A stretch of 60,000 nucleotides of DNA from Tubulanus polymorphus (lineage: Eukaryota > Nemertea > Palaeonemertea > Tubulaniformes > Tubulanidae), in the NCBI RefSeq assembly GCF_964204645.1, contig NC_134036.1, positions 9,970,704 through 10,030,703 on the forward strand, read 5' to 3'. A program made the translations under genes and the position numbers. The notes beneath the pieces were generated by a model that was given only the letters and a program-made list of their open reading frames with translations, made no database searches and was not told where the DNA came from. Positions 40,780-50,285 of this stretch are shown in pieces (position 1 is the first letter of the stretch; every line of letters starts with the position of its first letter).

Positions 40780-41513
40780 TTAAAACATTAGGTGAACATA
40801 AGGTAAATTATGAACATTGTATACTATCGCATCGGGAGCATACAGCTCTGAATAATGCTCCACAAACGTCACCAAAAGATCATGTGCATATTTAATAAAA
40901 TCATGATTCATACATAATCTTGGGCAGCACAAAATGTTTATACTAGTTGATTGCAAGAGAAAATTTTTGTAAAATTCCTCGGGTATTAGTTGGTGTAGAG
41001 CAACTACTCCGGTATACAATAAAAAAGACGATACTTAGAGGCTTTCCAATACGCTAGTTCATTCATAGACCTTCCCTTACGATTGAAATCAGAAGCGATA
41101 AAACTTACAAATGAGAGTAATCTATCAGATATATCAATGATAGTATTACGACCGATACGATTTTCTAAGGGTCCTTTAACCCATGTAGAAATGAGCCGTT
41201 CCATTACTCCTAAGCACACAAGATGCATGTAGTCTAAAGGAAATCCAGACACCATTCCAAGGTCAAGTTCAGTAAGGGGTGATATAGAAGTATGATGGTT
41301 TATATCTTTCATTTGAATGAAATCGAAGTCATTCCGCAATCGATCATTCAAACTTGGAAACGTCATCCGATGACTGGAATACTTTCCCTTGGTTGTACAT
41401 TTTTCACAATCATAATACCCAGTGTGTGATTTAATACATTTAACAAATGCCCTTGCTGTGGCATCACATATGAAAGCCTGTATTTTCAAAGTAAGAAGGA
41501 TATTTTCATACAC
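40780..41513 (-). pseudogene. decayed DDE transposase-like protein (two frames)
   Basis: The minus-strand reading starts near 41513 and has ICDATARAFVKCIKSHTGYYD followed by CEKCTTKGKY, then FPLDYMHLVCLGVM. This is the core of a large family of invertebrate transposon proteins often named transposase-domain-containing, related to CACTA/KDZ-type DDE enzymes. The frame changes near 41010-41020 in an A/T run, and the C-terminal part (YTGVVALHQL..., then ...VHNLPYVHL) continues in the other frame to about 40783. Family membership is recognised from motif layout; exact superfamily is uncertain. It is broken and probably inactive. Confidence 0.65.
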
Positions 41514-41531
41514 AAATCCCTTAAATGGTTA

Positions 41532-42284
41532 TTAACTTACCTCATAGACTTTGAACACATTTTCGCTTTTTTCACCTAACACAGCCATAAGTAGGAGAAT
41601 AACACCGTGCACTTGTGGTTCGACACATTTCATTTCATTGCACTGTTTTTCGATCACGGCAATCCAATCCTCCATTGCAGTGGATTCATTAGCGATTGAC
41701 TTAACAAACTTCCAAATGCGATTAGCTTTGTTCCTGGCATAGAGCGCCTCATTAAATAAGTCTCTCGAATTGACCTGCATGAGCGTATCAAAATGGTCCA
41801 TTAAAACTTCATAACGGAAAAGAAATGGCCATTCATCTACAACTGGCACAACCCCGCCCTGATTACGGTTGATACATTTCCTTTGCGATGCGTACGTAGC
41901 ATTCATAGTCTGCCTAATCGTTTGAAGATCAGATGTATCACCTTTTGAATACAGTTCCTTCAAAAAAGTTTGTTCATCAGCTTGCGATTCCGCGGTCTCG
42001 CCCTCTAGTAAACTGCATTCCCAGTTCACACAGCCATACTTATCAGTAGCATTTTTCTTCGATTTTCTGTTGCCAGCGTTTTCATCCACACCAGCCCTGG
42101 ACCTATTGCAATTGACTATTTGCCAATGAATAGCCTTTGAAAGAGATTGAGACCCATCTCCCAATGGTCTCCCCTGTAAATCCGTATCTTTTAGACACGG
42201 ATACCGGCGTGTTACAGCTAACGCGATTCTCCTTAACGAAGGAAAACCATTGTCGATTTTTTTGTCCACGATTTCGCTTGCCAT
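41532..42284 (-). pseudogene. SAMD3-like transposon-associated protein, frame-shifted
   Basis: A 250-codon frame starts at an ATG at 42284 and contains FPSLRRIALAVTRRYPCLKD and a WPFLFRYEVLMDHF segment, which match the layout of 'sterile alpha motif domain-containing protein 3-like' proteins that are spread through invertebrate and fish genomes with transposons. Upstream, in a different frame, the minus strand continues with SESMDSEPEFEFRMPISKF and a Ser-Pro-rich linker up to about 42,560, so the real N-terminus lies further out and a one-base break sits near 42290. It directly precedes the transposase-like frame with only about 20 bp between, and ends at a GTAAGT. Confidence 0.55.
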
Positions 42285-42619
42285 TATGTTTTTAAGAACT
42301 TGAATTGAGACGGATTTAATGTTTGATTACTTTCCAACGATTTACTAATATCTGACGGGAATTTCGAAATCGGCATCCGAAATTCAAATTCTGGCTCAGA
42401 ATCCATTGACTCAGTGGACGCCGGCGAAAGTGGTATGGTGGATGATGGTGATAACGGCATACCTGATCCTGGTGAAAGTAGTAACGTGGATGCTGGCGAC
42501 AGCGGTACAGTCGAAACTGGTGAAGAGGGACACGCAGCAACCAGTTGTGTTTACGGACAATTGGACTACGATTATTCGACTTAGTTGCATAAAGTGCCGA
42601 ACTATTGTCGTACGTTGGA

Positions 42620-43400
42620 TATCGTGATTTGAACAATTCGCGAACATCTCTACAGCAATACTAAGAATAAGCTTCGCGCACTCATCGTGACCTTTTAGGA
42701 AATCGATATTTTTGGTATCCGCGAACAAATCTATCGCGCGCGATCGTGACCATCAACCAAACGTGGAGTCATCAGGTGGGCCTAGAAAGCACACAATAAT
42801 CCAAGGCAATCCATTTCATCTGGGCATGCGAAGATCCAAGGCAATAAATCATCTCTTGTCTGGGGTAAAAGTTGATCGGGGCATGCAACAATCTGAGACA
42901 ATTGTCCTGGGTCCGAGGCATGCCAAAAACTGAGGTTATTGACTCTGGGGAAAAGGGAACCGCTACTTAATTACAAATCCAAAATTAGCTTTTTGATTCA
43001 AATGGTTTGTAATTAGCATGGATACATTTTTCTCCCTCGTCAAAGAGGCATCTAAGCTGAGCATGCATGTAAAAATAAGTGATTAATGCTAATTTAAAGA
43101 AAAAGTTATTATTTATCACCGGCACTATAAAATATTCATAAAGCTTCCATTACATTTCTGATTTATTATACATTACAGATCATTAATCACTGAAAGAATG
43201 TTTTTCAAGGGTGACAGATGAAGTTATTCATAAGTAAGATCATTTTATTTATTCACCGTTCTAATAATACAAACATGTACGCCTTGCTCGTGGATAAGAA
43301 TATGTGTAAATGATCAATAACACTATTTTGACTTTCAGTTTTGAAAGAATTTATGAAGTTATTTTCCGAGAATTCTGATTTGAGAATTAAATTAGATTCA
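42620..43400. other. no supported gene
   Basis: AT-rich spacer. The last 100 bp before 43421 contain an out-of-frame remnant of the BEL/Pao polymerase (KVLG motif). Confidence 0.45.
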
Positions 43401-43420
43401 TCAAGTGAAAAAGTATTGGG

Positions 43421-44239
43421 ATGGAATTCAGTGAAGATACTTTATTCATGATCAATAAATACCCACCTAAGATTCTGAGAGATTCGTTGACTACGAAGCT
43501 TACAAAGCGTAATGTACTCAGTGTAGTGAGTGAAGTGTATGATGTCACCGGTTATCTCGGTCCGTTTTTACTCATGGCTAAAGTCAGAATGCAAGAAATA
43601 TGGAAATTAAATTTGGATTTGGACGATGATTTACCCTGCAGCATCAAAGAATTCTGGATCGAATTTCTGAAAAAAATTAAAAGCATTGACCAAGTGTCAA
43701 TTAGAAGAAGCTTAACTCCTGAGGATGCGATTGGAAAACCTACGTTACTAATTTTCTGTGATGCAGCGCAATCCGGATACGGAGCTGTTGCTTACGTGAG
43801 ATGGCAGATATCAAATGGAACATATGAATGTCGATTTGTCTGTTCAAAAAATCGTGTTAGCCCATTAAGAGCGTTAAGCATACATCAACTAAAGCTAAAC
43901 TCATGTGTAATTGGAGCACGGTTACATGATAGTATACTTTCTGGATCTCGATTGGACTTCGAAAAATCGATCTTATTTACTGATTCGAAAATTTGCTTAG
44001 CGTGGATTCAGTCCCAGTCTAGGAATTTGAAACCCTTCACTTCAGTAAGAGTCGGAGAGATTCATATGCGAACGAAAATTTGCGACTGGTATCATGTACC
44101 CAGCTCGTTAAATGTGGCTGATGACCTTACTCGAGGTTTACATTTATCGCAATTGTATGGTCGTTGGACGACTGGAGACTCATTTCTCTTTCGACCCGAG
44201 AGAGAGTGGCCATTCAACGTGGGTCAGGATCACATTTAA
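43421..44239 (+). pseudogene. BEL/Pao retrotransposon pol fragment: connection region and RNase H
   Basis: The 272-codon frame matches the region after the reverse transcriptase in BEL/Pao (Belpaoviridae-type) polyproteins: the KRNVLSVVSEVYDVTGYLGPF segment is the Pao-specific block, LIFCDAAQSGYGAVAY carries the first RNase H Asp, LFTDSKICLAWI carries a later one, and HVPSSLNVADDLTRG is the block after it. The usual Glu in the IPRLEL-type motif reads Lys here (SIHQLKLN), so RNase H would be inactive. The 5' part (gag, protease, RT) is absent or out of frame. The frame ends in a TAA at 44237-44239. Confidence 0.85.
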
Positions 44240-44638
44240 TTGAATGATGGTGATAATCGGGTACTGCATGATTCAATTATCAAGAAGGCTGCAGTAACAG
44301 TCACAATCATCAACCCACCAGAATTTAACGAAAAATTCTCATCGTTTGACAAAGCTATTAGAGTGACAGCATATATATTGCGTTTCATATCTATTGTGAA
44401 AAATCAGATGAAAGTTGAAAAATCAAACATTCCAGTCGATGAATTTAATGTCGCAAGAGAGAAACTGATAGTCTTATCTCAGAGAACTCTGGAGATGAAG
44501 AAGCTAAAATCGTTAACGCCTGAGAAAACTGACAAAGGAATCATCGTAGTAAGGGGACGAACTGATTCATACGAACATTACCGTCCACCAATATTACCGT
44601 ACTCCGCCTACCTGTCATATTCGATAGTACGGCAGTAA
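44240..44638 (+). pseudogene. BEL/Pao pol fragment continued: start of integrase region
   Basis: The reading continues in the same frame after an in-frame TAA. It shows the linker before the integrase zinc domain, ending with a YRPPILPYSAYLS-type segment. The sequence stops at about 44640, before the H2C2 and catalytic core, and is directly followed by Polinton-like sequence. No LTRs were recognised. Confidence 0.7.
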
Positions 44639-44717
44639 TTGGAAAAGTAGGCTTTCAGATCAGAGGTCGAAGGTCGAGACACCACTCATCACCACAAGTA
44701 ATTTTTTCCCCTAATAA

Positions 44718-45043
44718 ATGGGAGATAGAAAAGCATTCTTAGTAACAATAAATAACAGAATTAAACCAGCAAAAAACAATTTGAAATAAAAAAGTTAGTT
44801 GATGTTACAAAAGAAATTGAACATAAAATATTGAAATTAGAAAAGATAAAAACTAAATATGGAGAGAAAGTATCAGCAAATTTAAGCTACTGTAATGTTA
44901 GTACATCGCGAGAATTTAAAGTATTTTTTCCTGATTAATGGGTTTCATTGAGTACAGAGGAATTAAAAGATTTAGAAGGATTTAAAATAATCTATCATGG
45001 GAAAAATGAAGACGGTCATCATGATTTAGAAATTGTTGATTAA
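44718..45043 (+). pseudogene. small Polinton gene of unknown function, broken
   Basis: The ATG at 44718 follows the element's start signal (AATTTTTTCCCCTAATAAATGG). The first frame stops after 13 codons. The reading continues one base shifted with a Lys/Glu-rich helical stretch (ITKEIEHK-like, LEKIKTKYGEK), then meets an in-frame TAA at about 44936-44938, and goes on through STEELKDLEGFKIIYHGK to a stop at 45041-45043. The original would be about 105 residues. No family is recognised. It is the leftmost gene and the only small one on plus. Confidence 0.55.
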
Positions 45044-45220
45044 ATAAAAAATAAAAATAATGAATATCTAGAATCCAAAATGACCTTAGTCGTTTTACGA
45101 ACAACTACAATCATACAGTCAAACATCTGTTACATGTTATTATAAGAGAGTGCTTCATTTGAATATTGATCAATCAAACAGGTGTTGCACAACGTTGTTG
45201 TCATATTGGATAGCTAGCAG

Positions 45221-45230
45221 TTATATAATA
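45221..45230 (+). promoter_or_regulatory. possible TATA box
   Basis: TTATATAATA lies about 100 bp upstream of the open frame at 45323-45601, outside the pattern used by the Polinton genes. Confidence 0.35.
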
Positions 45231-45322
45231 AGCACGCAGTACATACAACACACACAGGATACCTTCTCTCTCTCGTGATTAAAAGGAATATTTCAGTGTT
45301 TTTGAGGTAAGTTTTAGCAAAA

Positions 45323-45601
45323 TTGCCCTATCCTCGACCTACAGAGTTTTCAGGGGATAAGCATCCAATTATTGAAAGGCGCCACGGGACGCTTATCCCC
45401 CGTCATTTCTACTTACACCCCCGCGACCCACGTCAACCGGGATCTCCTTCAATGATTGGCAGAATTCACAGTATATTAAAGGCGCCTAATGTAATTTCTA
45501 CCAATATCGAAATTCGAAACCGAAGGAGAAACCCGGAGAGTGGACGAAGGTGCATTTTCAAAATGCCTCTGCTGGCCAGAGCTACTCCAGTGTTGGAATG
45601 A
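45323..45601 (+). CDS. basic, Arg/Pro-rich open frame of unknown origin
   Basis: The open frame covers 92 codons but begins with TTG; the first ATG in frame is at 45452 (50 codons), and a splice acceptor could also supply the start. The product is very basic (RNRRRNPESGRR) and the codon composition is much less AT-rich than the flanking Polinton genes. A small basic core or condensation protein of a virus is one thought, and a host exon carried by an insertion is another. No homologue is recognised. Confidence 0.3.
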   Translation: MPYPRPTEFSGDKHPIIERRHGTLIPRHFYLHPRDPRQPGSPSMIGRIHSILKAPNVISTNIEIRNRRRNPESGRRCIFKMPLLARATPVLE

Positions 45602-46024
45602 ATTGCCTTATATACTTAGCTAAAACACCTAAGTAAATGTTGTTGGTGCTAAAAAAATATGTGAAATTTGAAATTATAAATTATTCCGAATGAAAAGAAT
45701 ATAAGAATGAAAACTGATAAATGAATTATGGATTTTTAACTTAATTATGATATAATTTTTAATCACTATGTTAATTGATTAACAAATTCAAATATTCATT
45801 TTAGCATCACACCCATCTTTCAATTTAAGAAAAAACTAATAATAAGAAACGACTGTAATACAATATTCAAGTAAAAACAAAATAAATTAATAAACATAAT
45901 GAATATCTAGAATCCGAAATGACTTATCTGGACAATTTAATTGCTCCGCATAGATAGACAAAAGTAGTGAGATATTCAATTAATTAAAAAAAAAATTATT
46001 TTTTTTTGCTTTCTTTCTAAAATA

Positions 46025-46381
46025 TTAATCCATTTTTTTTATTGTCAATTTTGGAATTTCATAATTATTTTCATTTTTGATAGCAGTTGTTTCAGAATTA
46101 TTAATATCATGAATTTTATTTGATTTCTTATACCAATTACACCCAATCAAAATGAATACAATTACAAATCCAACCGTAAAATATAGACATTTATCAAATA
46201 TTCTATTATCAGAAGGAGTAGAAATAACAATATTTTGACAATTTTTATCACTTCTTTTTTCTTTTACAGCTTTTTTATATTCTTGTGATTTAATTCCTAA
46301 TTGTCGAGACCATTCAATTTGTTTCTGTGATCTCGGTTTTTTCTTCACAGTTAATTCCTTCACTTCTTCCACCTTGTTCAT
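46025..46381 (-). CDS. small single-pass membrane protein of the Polinton relic
   Basis: 118 codons from an ATG preceded by the start signal (CATAATAAATG). The N-terminus is Lys-rich (VKKKPRSQKQIEW), and one hydrophobic segment (about residues 66-82, YFTVGFVIVFILIGC) should span a membrane. The C-terminus is Asn/Glu-rich. It overlaps the 3' end of the upstream gene by 68 bp in another frame. No family is recognised; a virion membrane role is a guess. Confidence 0.6.
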   Translation of the reverse strand: MNKVEEVKELTVKKKPRSQKQIEWSRQLGIKSQEYKKAVKEKRSDKNCQNIVISTPSDNRIFDKCLYFTVGFVIVFILIGCNWYKKSNKIHDINNSETTAIKNENNYEIPKLTIKKMD

Positions 46382-46928
46382 TTATTATGGAAATATTTTT
46401 ACTTTCAATATTTGAAAATGTTATAACTCCAGTTGATAATAATGTCATAAATCCACCTAATTGAAATGATAAATATCCAATCCATTTATTTAATTCAGTC
46501 ATAACTAAATAGTCATTTTTTAAATCGGAATATAATCTATTTTCATCTTGAATTGGTAGTATATAATTACATAATTTACTATAACCTTTTACTACATTTT
46601 CTGATATCGCGTCATTAATTCTAGCTGTTCTCGCGGCTTCATAAATCTTAAATAATCTAATAATTTCATCTGATTTCATTGTATCTAATTCATTAGTTAA
46701 ATTCAAGTTAAATTTTTACCGACAAAATTTTTACATTTTCCAGATGCTATTAATATTTCTAATTGATGTTTACAATAAAGATAATATTCATAATTATTAT
46801 TTGTTGTAACATTATTTAAAGCACCATCATCTGGAATTAATTGGTTTTCTGTTATTCCTAAATCATCTAAAGTTTTTTCAATTGGAACATCACCATTTTT
46901 AGATTTTATTTTCTTTTCACCTCCGATT
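46314..46928 (-). pseudogene. Polinton gene broken by an 11-bp duplication and a lost start codon
   Basis: The element's start signal (GTTATATAAAT) is present, but the expected ATG at 46926-46928 reads ATC. The frame runs from there through GGEKKIKSKNGDVPIEK to a stop at 46703-46705. Just beyond, the same protein resumes in another frame and continues to 46314, containing LTNELDTMKSDEIIRLF, a Tyr/Leu-rich middle and one weak hydrophobic helix (LGGFMTLLSTGVITF). The break is explained by an 11-bp near-tandem duplication of TTGAATTTAAC at about 46697-46710. The intact gene would encode about 200 residues. Function is unknown. Confidence 0.65.
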
Positions 46929-46960
46929 TATATAACAAATAAATTAGTTGTGATGTTGCA

Positions 46961-47229
46961 ACTAGAATTCAACTAGAATGTAACTAGAATTCAACTAGAT
47001 TAACAAGCTAGTTGAAATATTGTTGTTTTTGTTTATTTCTTCTTAAATCTAGTTGATTTTTGGTCCAACTACTAATAACTAGAATTCAACTAGAATGTAA
47101 CTAGAATTAAACTAGATTAACAAGCTAGTTATAATATTGTTAAATCTAGTTGATTTTTGTTACAACTACCAATAACTAGAATTCAACTAGAATGTAACTA
47201 GAATTCAATTAGATTAACAAGCTAGTTGA
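46961..47229. repeat. iteron-like triple repeat in the largest Polinton intergenic gap
   Basis: Three copies, starting at 46961, 47077 and 47174, share AACTAGAATTCAACTAGAAT, then GTAACTAGAATT, a TAGATTAACAAGCTAGTT line and a spacer with AAATCTAGTTGATTTTTG. The words AACTAG and CTAGTT recur many times, giving nested inverted repeats. It is the only long non-coding gap within the gene block and might be a replication, packaging or transcription control region. Confidence 0.85.
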
Positions 47230-47231
47230 AT

Positions 47232-47840
47232 TTAAATAAATTCATATTTAAATGGGTGTTGTAATCTAATTAGTAATTTTGATCTTTTAATATTTTTCAA
47301 CTTATCCATATATTCATTATGTAAATCATGTGGAATAATATCATTTTCCTCAAGTGCATTTTTCATCGATTTTCTATCTTTATTGTAGAATAAAACTAGA
47401 AATCTTATATTCTCCCTAAAATCTTTAACAATTGAATTATATTTTTGATTTAAAACCCAAGTTGTTATCCCAAAATGTCTGCCAGAAAAAGCTAAATAAC
47501 ATAACTCACTTTCTCTAACTTTTGAATCATGTAAATTAGCACAATCATCTATAATGAATAATGTATTTGATCCTTTATAAATATCAATTGCTATTTTTAT
47601 ACAATTATCTAAATTTTCTTTTACTGTTTTAGGATCTAATATAATAAATTTATTATTTCTAGTAATATTTCTATCATAAGTTTGATTAAATTCATATGTT
47701 GGGCAAAATAATACTATATTATCAAAATAGTTTTCATAAACAGTTTCTAATAAATTTAATATAAAATAAGTTTTTCCACAATTTGTAACGCCAGAAATTA
47801 ACATATTATGAGGCTCAAATATAAATAATTCCTTATTCAT
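47232..47840 (-). CDS. FtsK/HerA-type genome-packaging ATPase
   Basis: An intact 202-codon gene. A Walker A motif lies at residues 17-24 (GVTNCGKT) and Walker B at 94-100 (LFIIDDC), followed by conserved segments (LAFSGRHFGITTWVLNQKY) that fit the A32-like packaging ATPases of Polintons, virophages and large DNA viruses. The enzyme would drive DNA into the capsid. Length is normal for the Polinton version. It starts at the shared signal, and its ATG directly follows the stop of the integrase frame. It is one of the few genes of the relic without damage. Confidence 0.92.
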   Translation of the reverse strand: MNKELFIFEPHNMLISGVTNCGKTYFILNLLETVYENYFDNIVLFCPTYEFNQTYDRNITRNNKFIILDPKTVKENLDNCIKIAIDIYKGSNTLFIIDDCANLHDSKVRESELCYLAFSGRHFGITTWVLNQKYNSIVKDFRENIRFLVLFYNKDRKSMKNALEENDIIPHDLHNEYMDKLKNIKRSKLLIRLQHPFKYEFI

Positions 47841-48972
47841 TTATATATTTTTAATTTTACTTGATAATATCCATTCATTGAATTTATCTGGCCATCCAAC
47901 CCATTTTACTAAAGAATATTTTTTTCTTTTAATAGTTTTTGTTTTTAATACTTTTTCAATTTTATATTCTTGTTCTAGATTTTCAGTAGTTAAACTTAAT
48001 TCTTCTTCATAAAAGTAGCCATCAACTTCTTCACCATCTAAATCTTCTAATTTATAGACATATGGTTTTGTTGTTATTACCTTTTTTATTTTATATATTT
48101 CTCTAGTAAAATTTCGATCGTATCCTTTGTTAATCTTTATATCTTTTTATACTTAGAAATTCTAACATTTTGACCAACTTTAAATTTAGGTTCACCAAAA
48201 TCATCTACAAGAAATGCTCCATATAAATTATTCCAAACAATTTCAGCATTTTCAGGTTTTCTAGCATCAATAGGTTTCATTCCAATAGAAGAATGATAAG
48301 AATTATTATATCCTTCTATCAATTTTGGTAAAACATCAATCCATTTAAAAGTATTATTTGCTGTAAAATATTTCCACATTCTTGTTCTTAATGTTCTATT
48401 AAATCGTTCAACAACTGCAGCTTTTTATCCGATTTTGTTGAAAAATATTTAATATTATGATTATCTAAGAGTTCATGAACAAGTGAATTATCAAACTCTT
48501 TTCCATCATCAAATTGTATTTTTTCTGGTTTTACTTTATCATCCGAAAGAAATTTTCTTAAAACATTTGATGTTTGTACAGCATCTTTTCTATAAAGTGG
48601 GAAACTCCATACATAACGACTAAAAATATCAATTATATTCAATAACCACCAATAATCATCATTATCTTTCTTAACATTTTTCATATCAATTAAATCTCCT
48701 TGCCACTGTTGATCTACATAACTTACCATAGTTTTACGAGTTTTATATTTTCTAACAATTTTTTTATGTGTTGTATATGTTGGTTGTTCTAACATAAATT
48801 CATTTATATCTTTATATTTAACTAAATTTTGTGGGATTATCTTATCTAATTTATCTTGTTTTACTTTACTCCATATATTTTTGGTAGAAGAATAAGCAAC
48901 CGAACTCTCAGGGTTGTAATATAAATTTCTTAAATATTGTTCTTTAGTATTAGGAGTTTTTTTACCACCCAT
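47841..48972 (-). pseudogene. retrovirus-type (RVE) integrase with C-terminal chromodomain, two frame breaks
   Basis: The ATG at 48972 follows the shared start signal. The first 194 codons include the first catalytic Asp near residue 93 (QGDLIDMKN) and the second in FDDGKEFDN near 156; the catalytic Glu falls after a one-base break at about 48423, in ERFNRT. The middle frame runs to 48137. After another one-base break at about 48148 a third frame reaches the stop at 47841 and carries a chromodomain (VKWVGWPDKFNEW). Both breaks look like single-A losses in runs of A. In Polintons this enzyme inserts the element; chromodomains in such integrases bind methylated histone tails. Domain order is typical. 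Confidence 0.9.
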
Positions 48973-49002
48973 TTATATATCCTTAATTTTTACTTTATAT
49001 TT

Positions 49003-50251
49003 CTAATATTGAATACTATCTAATTGTGAATTTACAATATTTAATTGTGCATCAGATATAATATAAATGTGCATTTTAAAATTTTTGTCTCCTCTTTTCT
49101 TTTTCATGAATAATTGTATTCCATCTTTAGTATTCTGTAGTTTTTCTTCCAGAACCATGTAATGAATTATCCTCTGTTGTTCTAAAATCTAACCATAATG
49201 CATATTTATTGCCGGTATAATAATCAATTTGATTAATATTACAATTTTCAAATGATTTAACTTTTTCATTCATAAAATGTTTTCTAATTTCTGGCCATTG
49301 ATCAATCATTCTCATTCCTTGACAAAATATTTTATTTGCTATTCGTTCGATAGTTATTTCTACTTTTGTTATTTCAGGATTATAATAATTATCAACATTT
49401 ATTGCAGCATTAGTATATGTTGCAATGGTAAAGAATATTATTATACCTTTAATAGATCTTCCTGGGAAGTTAATATTCTCATTAATTTTTTACATCATTT
49501 GCATTAATAGTTACAGTTTTAAATTTATCAATATAATCATATAATAATGAAAATCCTTGATTGTATTGAGTTTGAATTGTGCTAGCAATATTTTCATTAG
49601 TGACGGTTTTATATTCTAAACATATATTCGATAATTTATAACCCATATCTTTAACAACGCTAGATAATACAATTTCATTAACAGGAGCAAATGTTATCTC
49701 AAATATAATATCTTCTTGAATTGCGTATTTATATAAAGGTGCATTGTTATTTATCAATTCAAAGTCTAATGGGATTTTATATTTGCTTCCATAAATCTTT
49801 TTAATCAAATTATCTGTGGCACGAGTTACTATTGCGTCATTACTTCCTGATCTTAATTTATTATGGTTTTCGGATTGAATACCCTGAAATATCATATTAT
49901 TTCTATTTTCTTTAGTTAACCATAAATCTTTATAATGCATAAATAAATTATAATCATCTAATGAGAAAACTGTTTCTGGACCAATCTTTATAGTTAATTT
50001 TTCAATCAAATATCTTCCAACATTATCAACAACATAATTATTATTATTACCGATTACTTTTATATCGGCTGATAAATAAATACTATTTGGAACGTAAAAA
50101 GTATTTTGTGTTAATCTAGGGATTCTAACATACAAGTTTCATCAGGATTAATATTAGAAGGGTTATGAGTAATTATATGATGTGATCTTTCTGCTTTAAT
50201 AGCATTAGATATTCTAGAATTCTTAGAAGGACTTATATAACTCCCACTCAT
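49003..50251 (-). pseudogene. hexon-like major capsid protein (F54H12.2-type), three frame breaks
   Basis: The ATG at 50249-50251 follows TAATTTTTTTGTTAAATAAATG. After about 40 codons (MSGSYISPSKNSR...) the reading shifts near 50132 to a 217-codon frame with LYVRIP-like and IPLDFELINNNAPLY segments. It shifts again near 49490 to a frame with YYNPEITKVEITIERI, QGMRM and YALWLDFRTTEDNSLHGSG, and once more near 49135 to a short C-terminal frame ending at 49003 (MHIYIISDAQLNI). This order is that of the conserved Polinton capsid protein annotated in many animals as uncharacterized protein F54H12.2-like, which I take as the jelly-roll major capsid protein. Total length is about 410 residues. Confidence 0.8.
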
Positions 50252-50285
50252 TTATTTAACAAAAAAATTAGTTATTTATTTTTTA

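Larger units (their letters stand above)
45059..45923. repeat. 26-bp direct repeats flanking a compositionally distinct insert
   Basis: AATGAATATCTAGAATCC plus A/G and AAATGAC occurs at 45059-45084 and 45898-45923 with one mismatch. The interval includes a less AT-rich stretch of about 400 bp with a TATATAA box and an open frame. It may be an insertion or a duplicated internal sequence of the Polinton. Confidence 0.6.

Noticed and set aside
46961-47229. CRISPR-like array
   Set aside because: Only three copies with uneven spacing and long diverged units, in a eukaryotic setting.
48137-48430. Programmed frameshifting in the integrase
   Set aside because: There are two shifts in simple A runs without a slippery-site context, and similar shifts occur in unrelated elements of the window.
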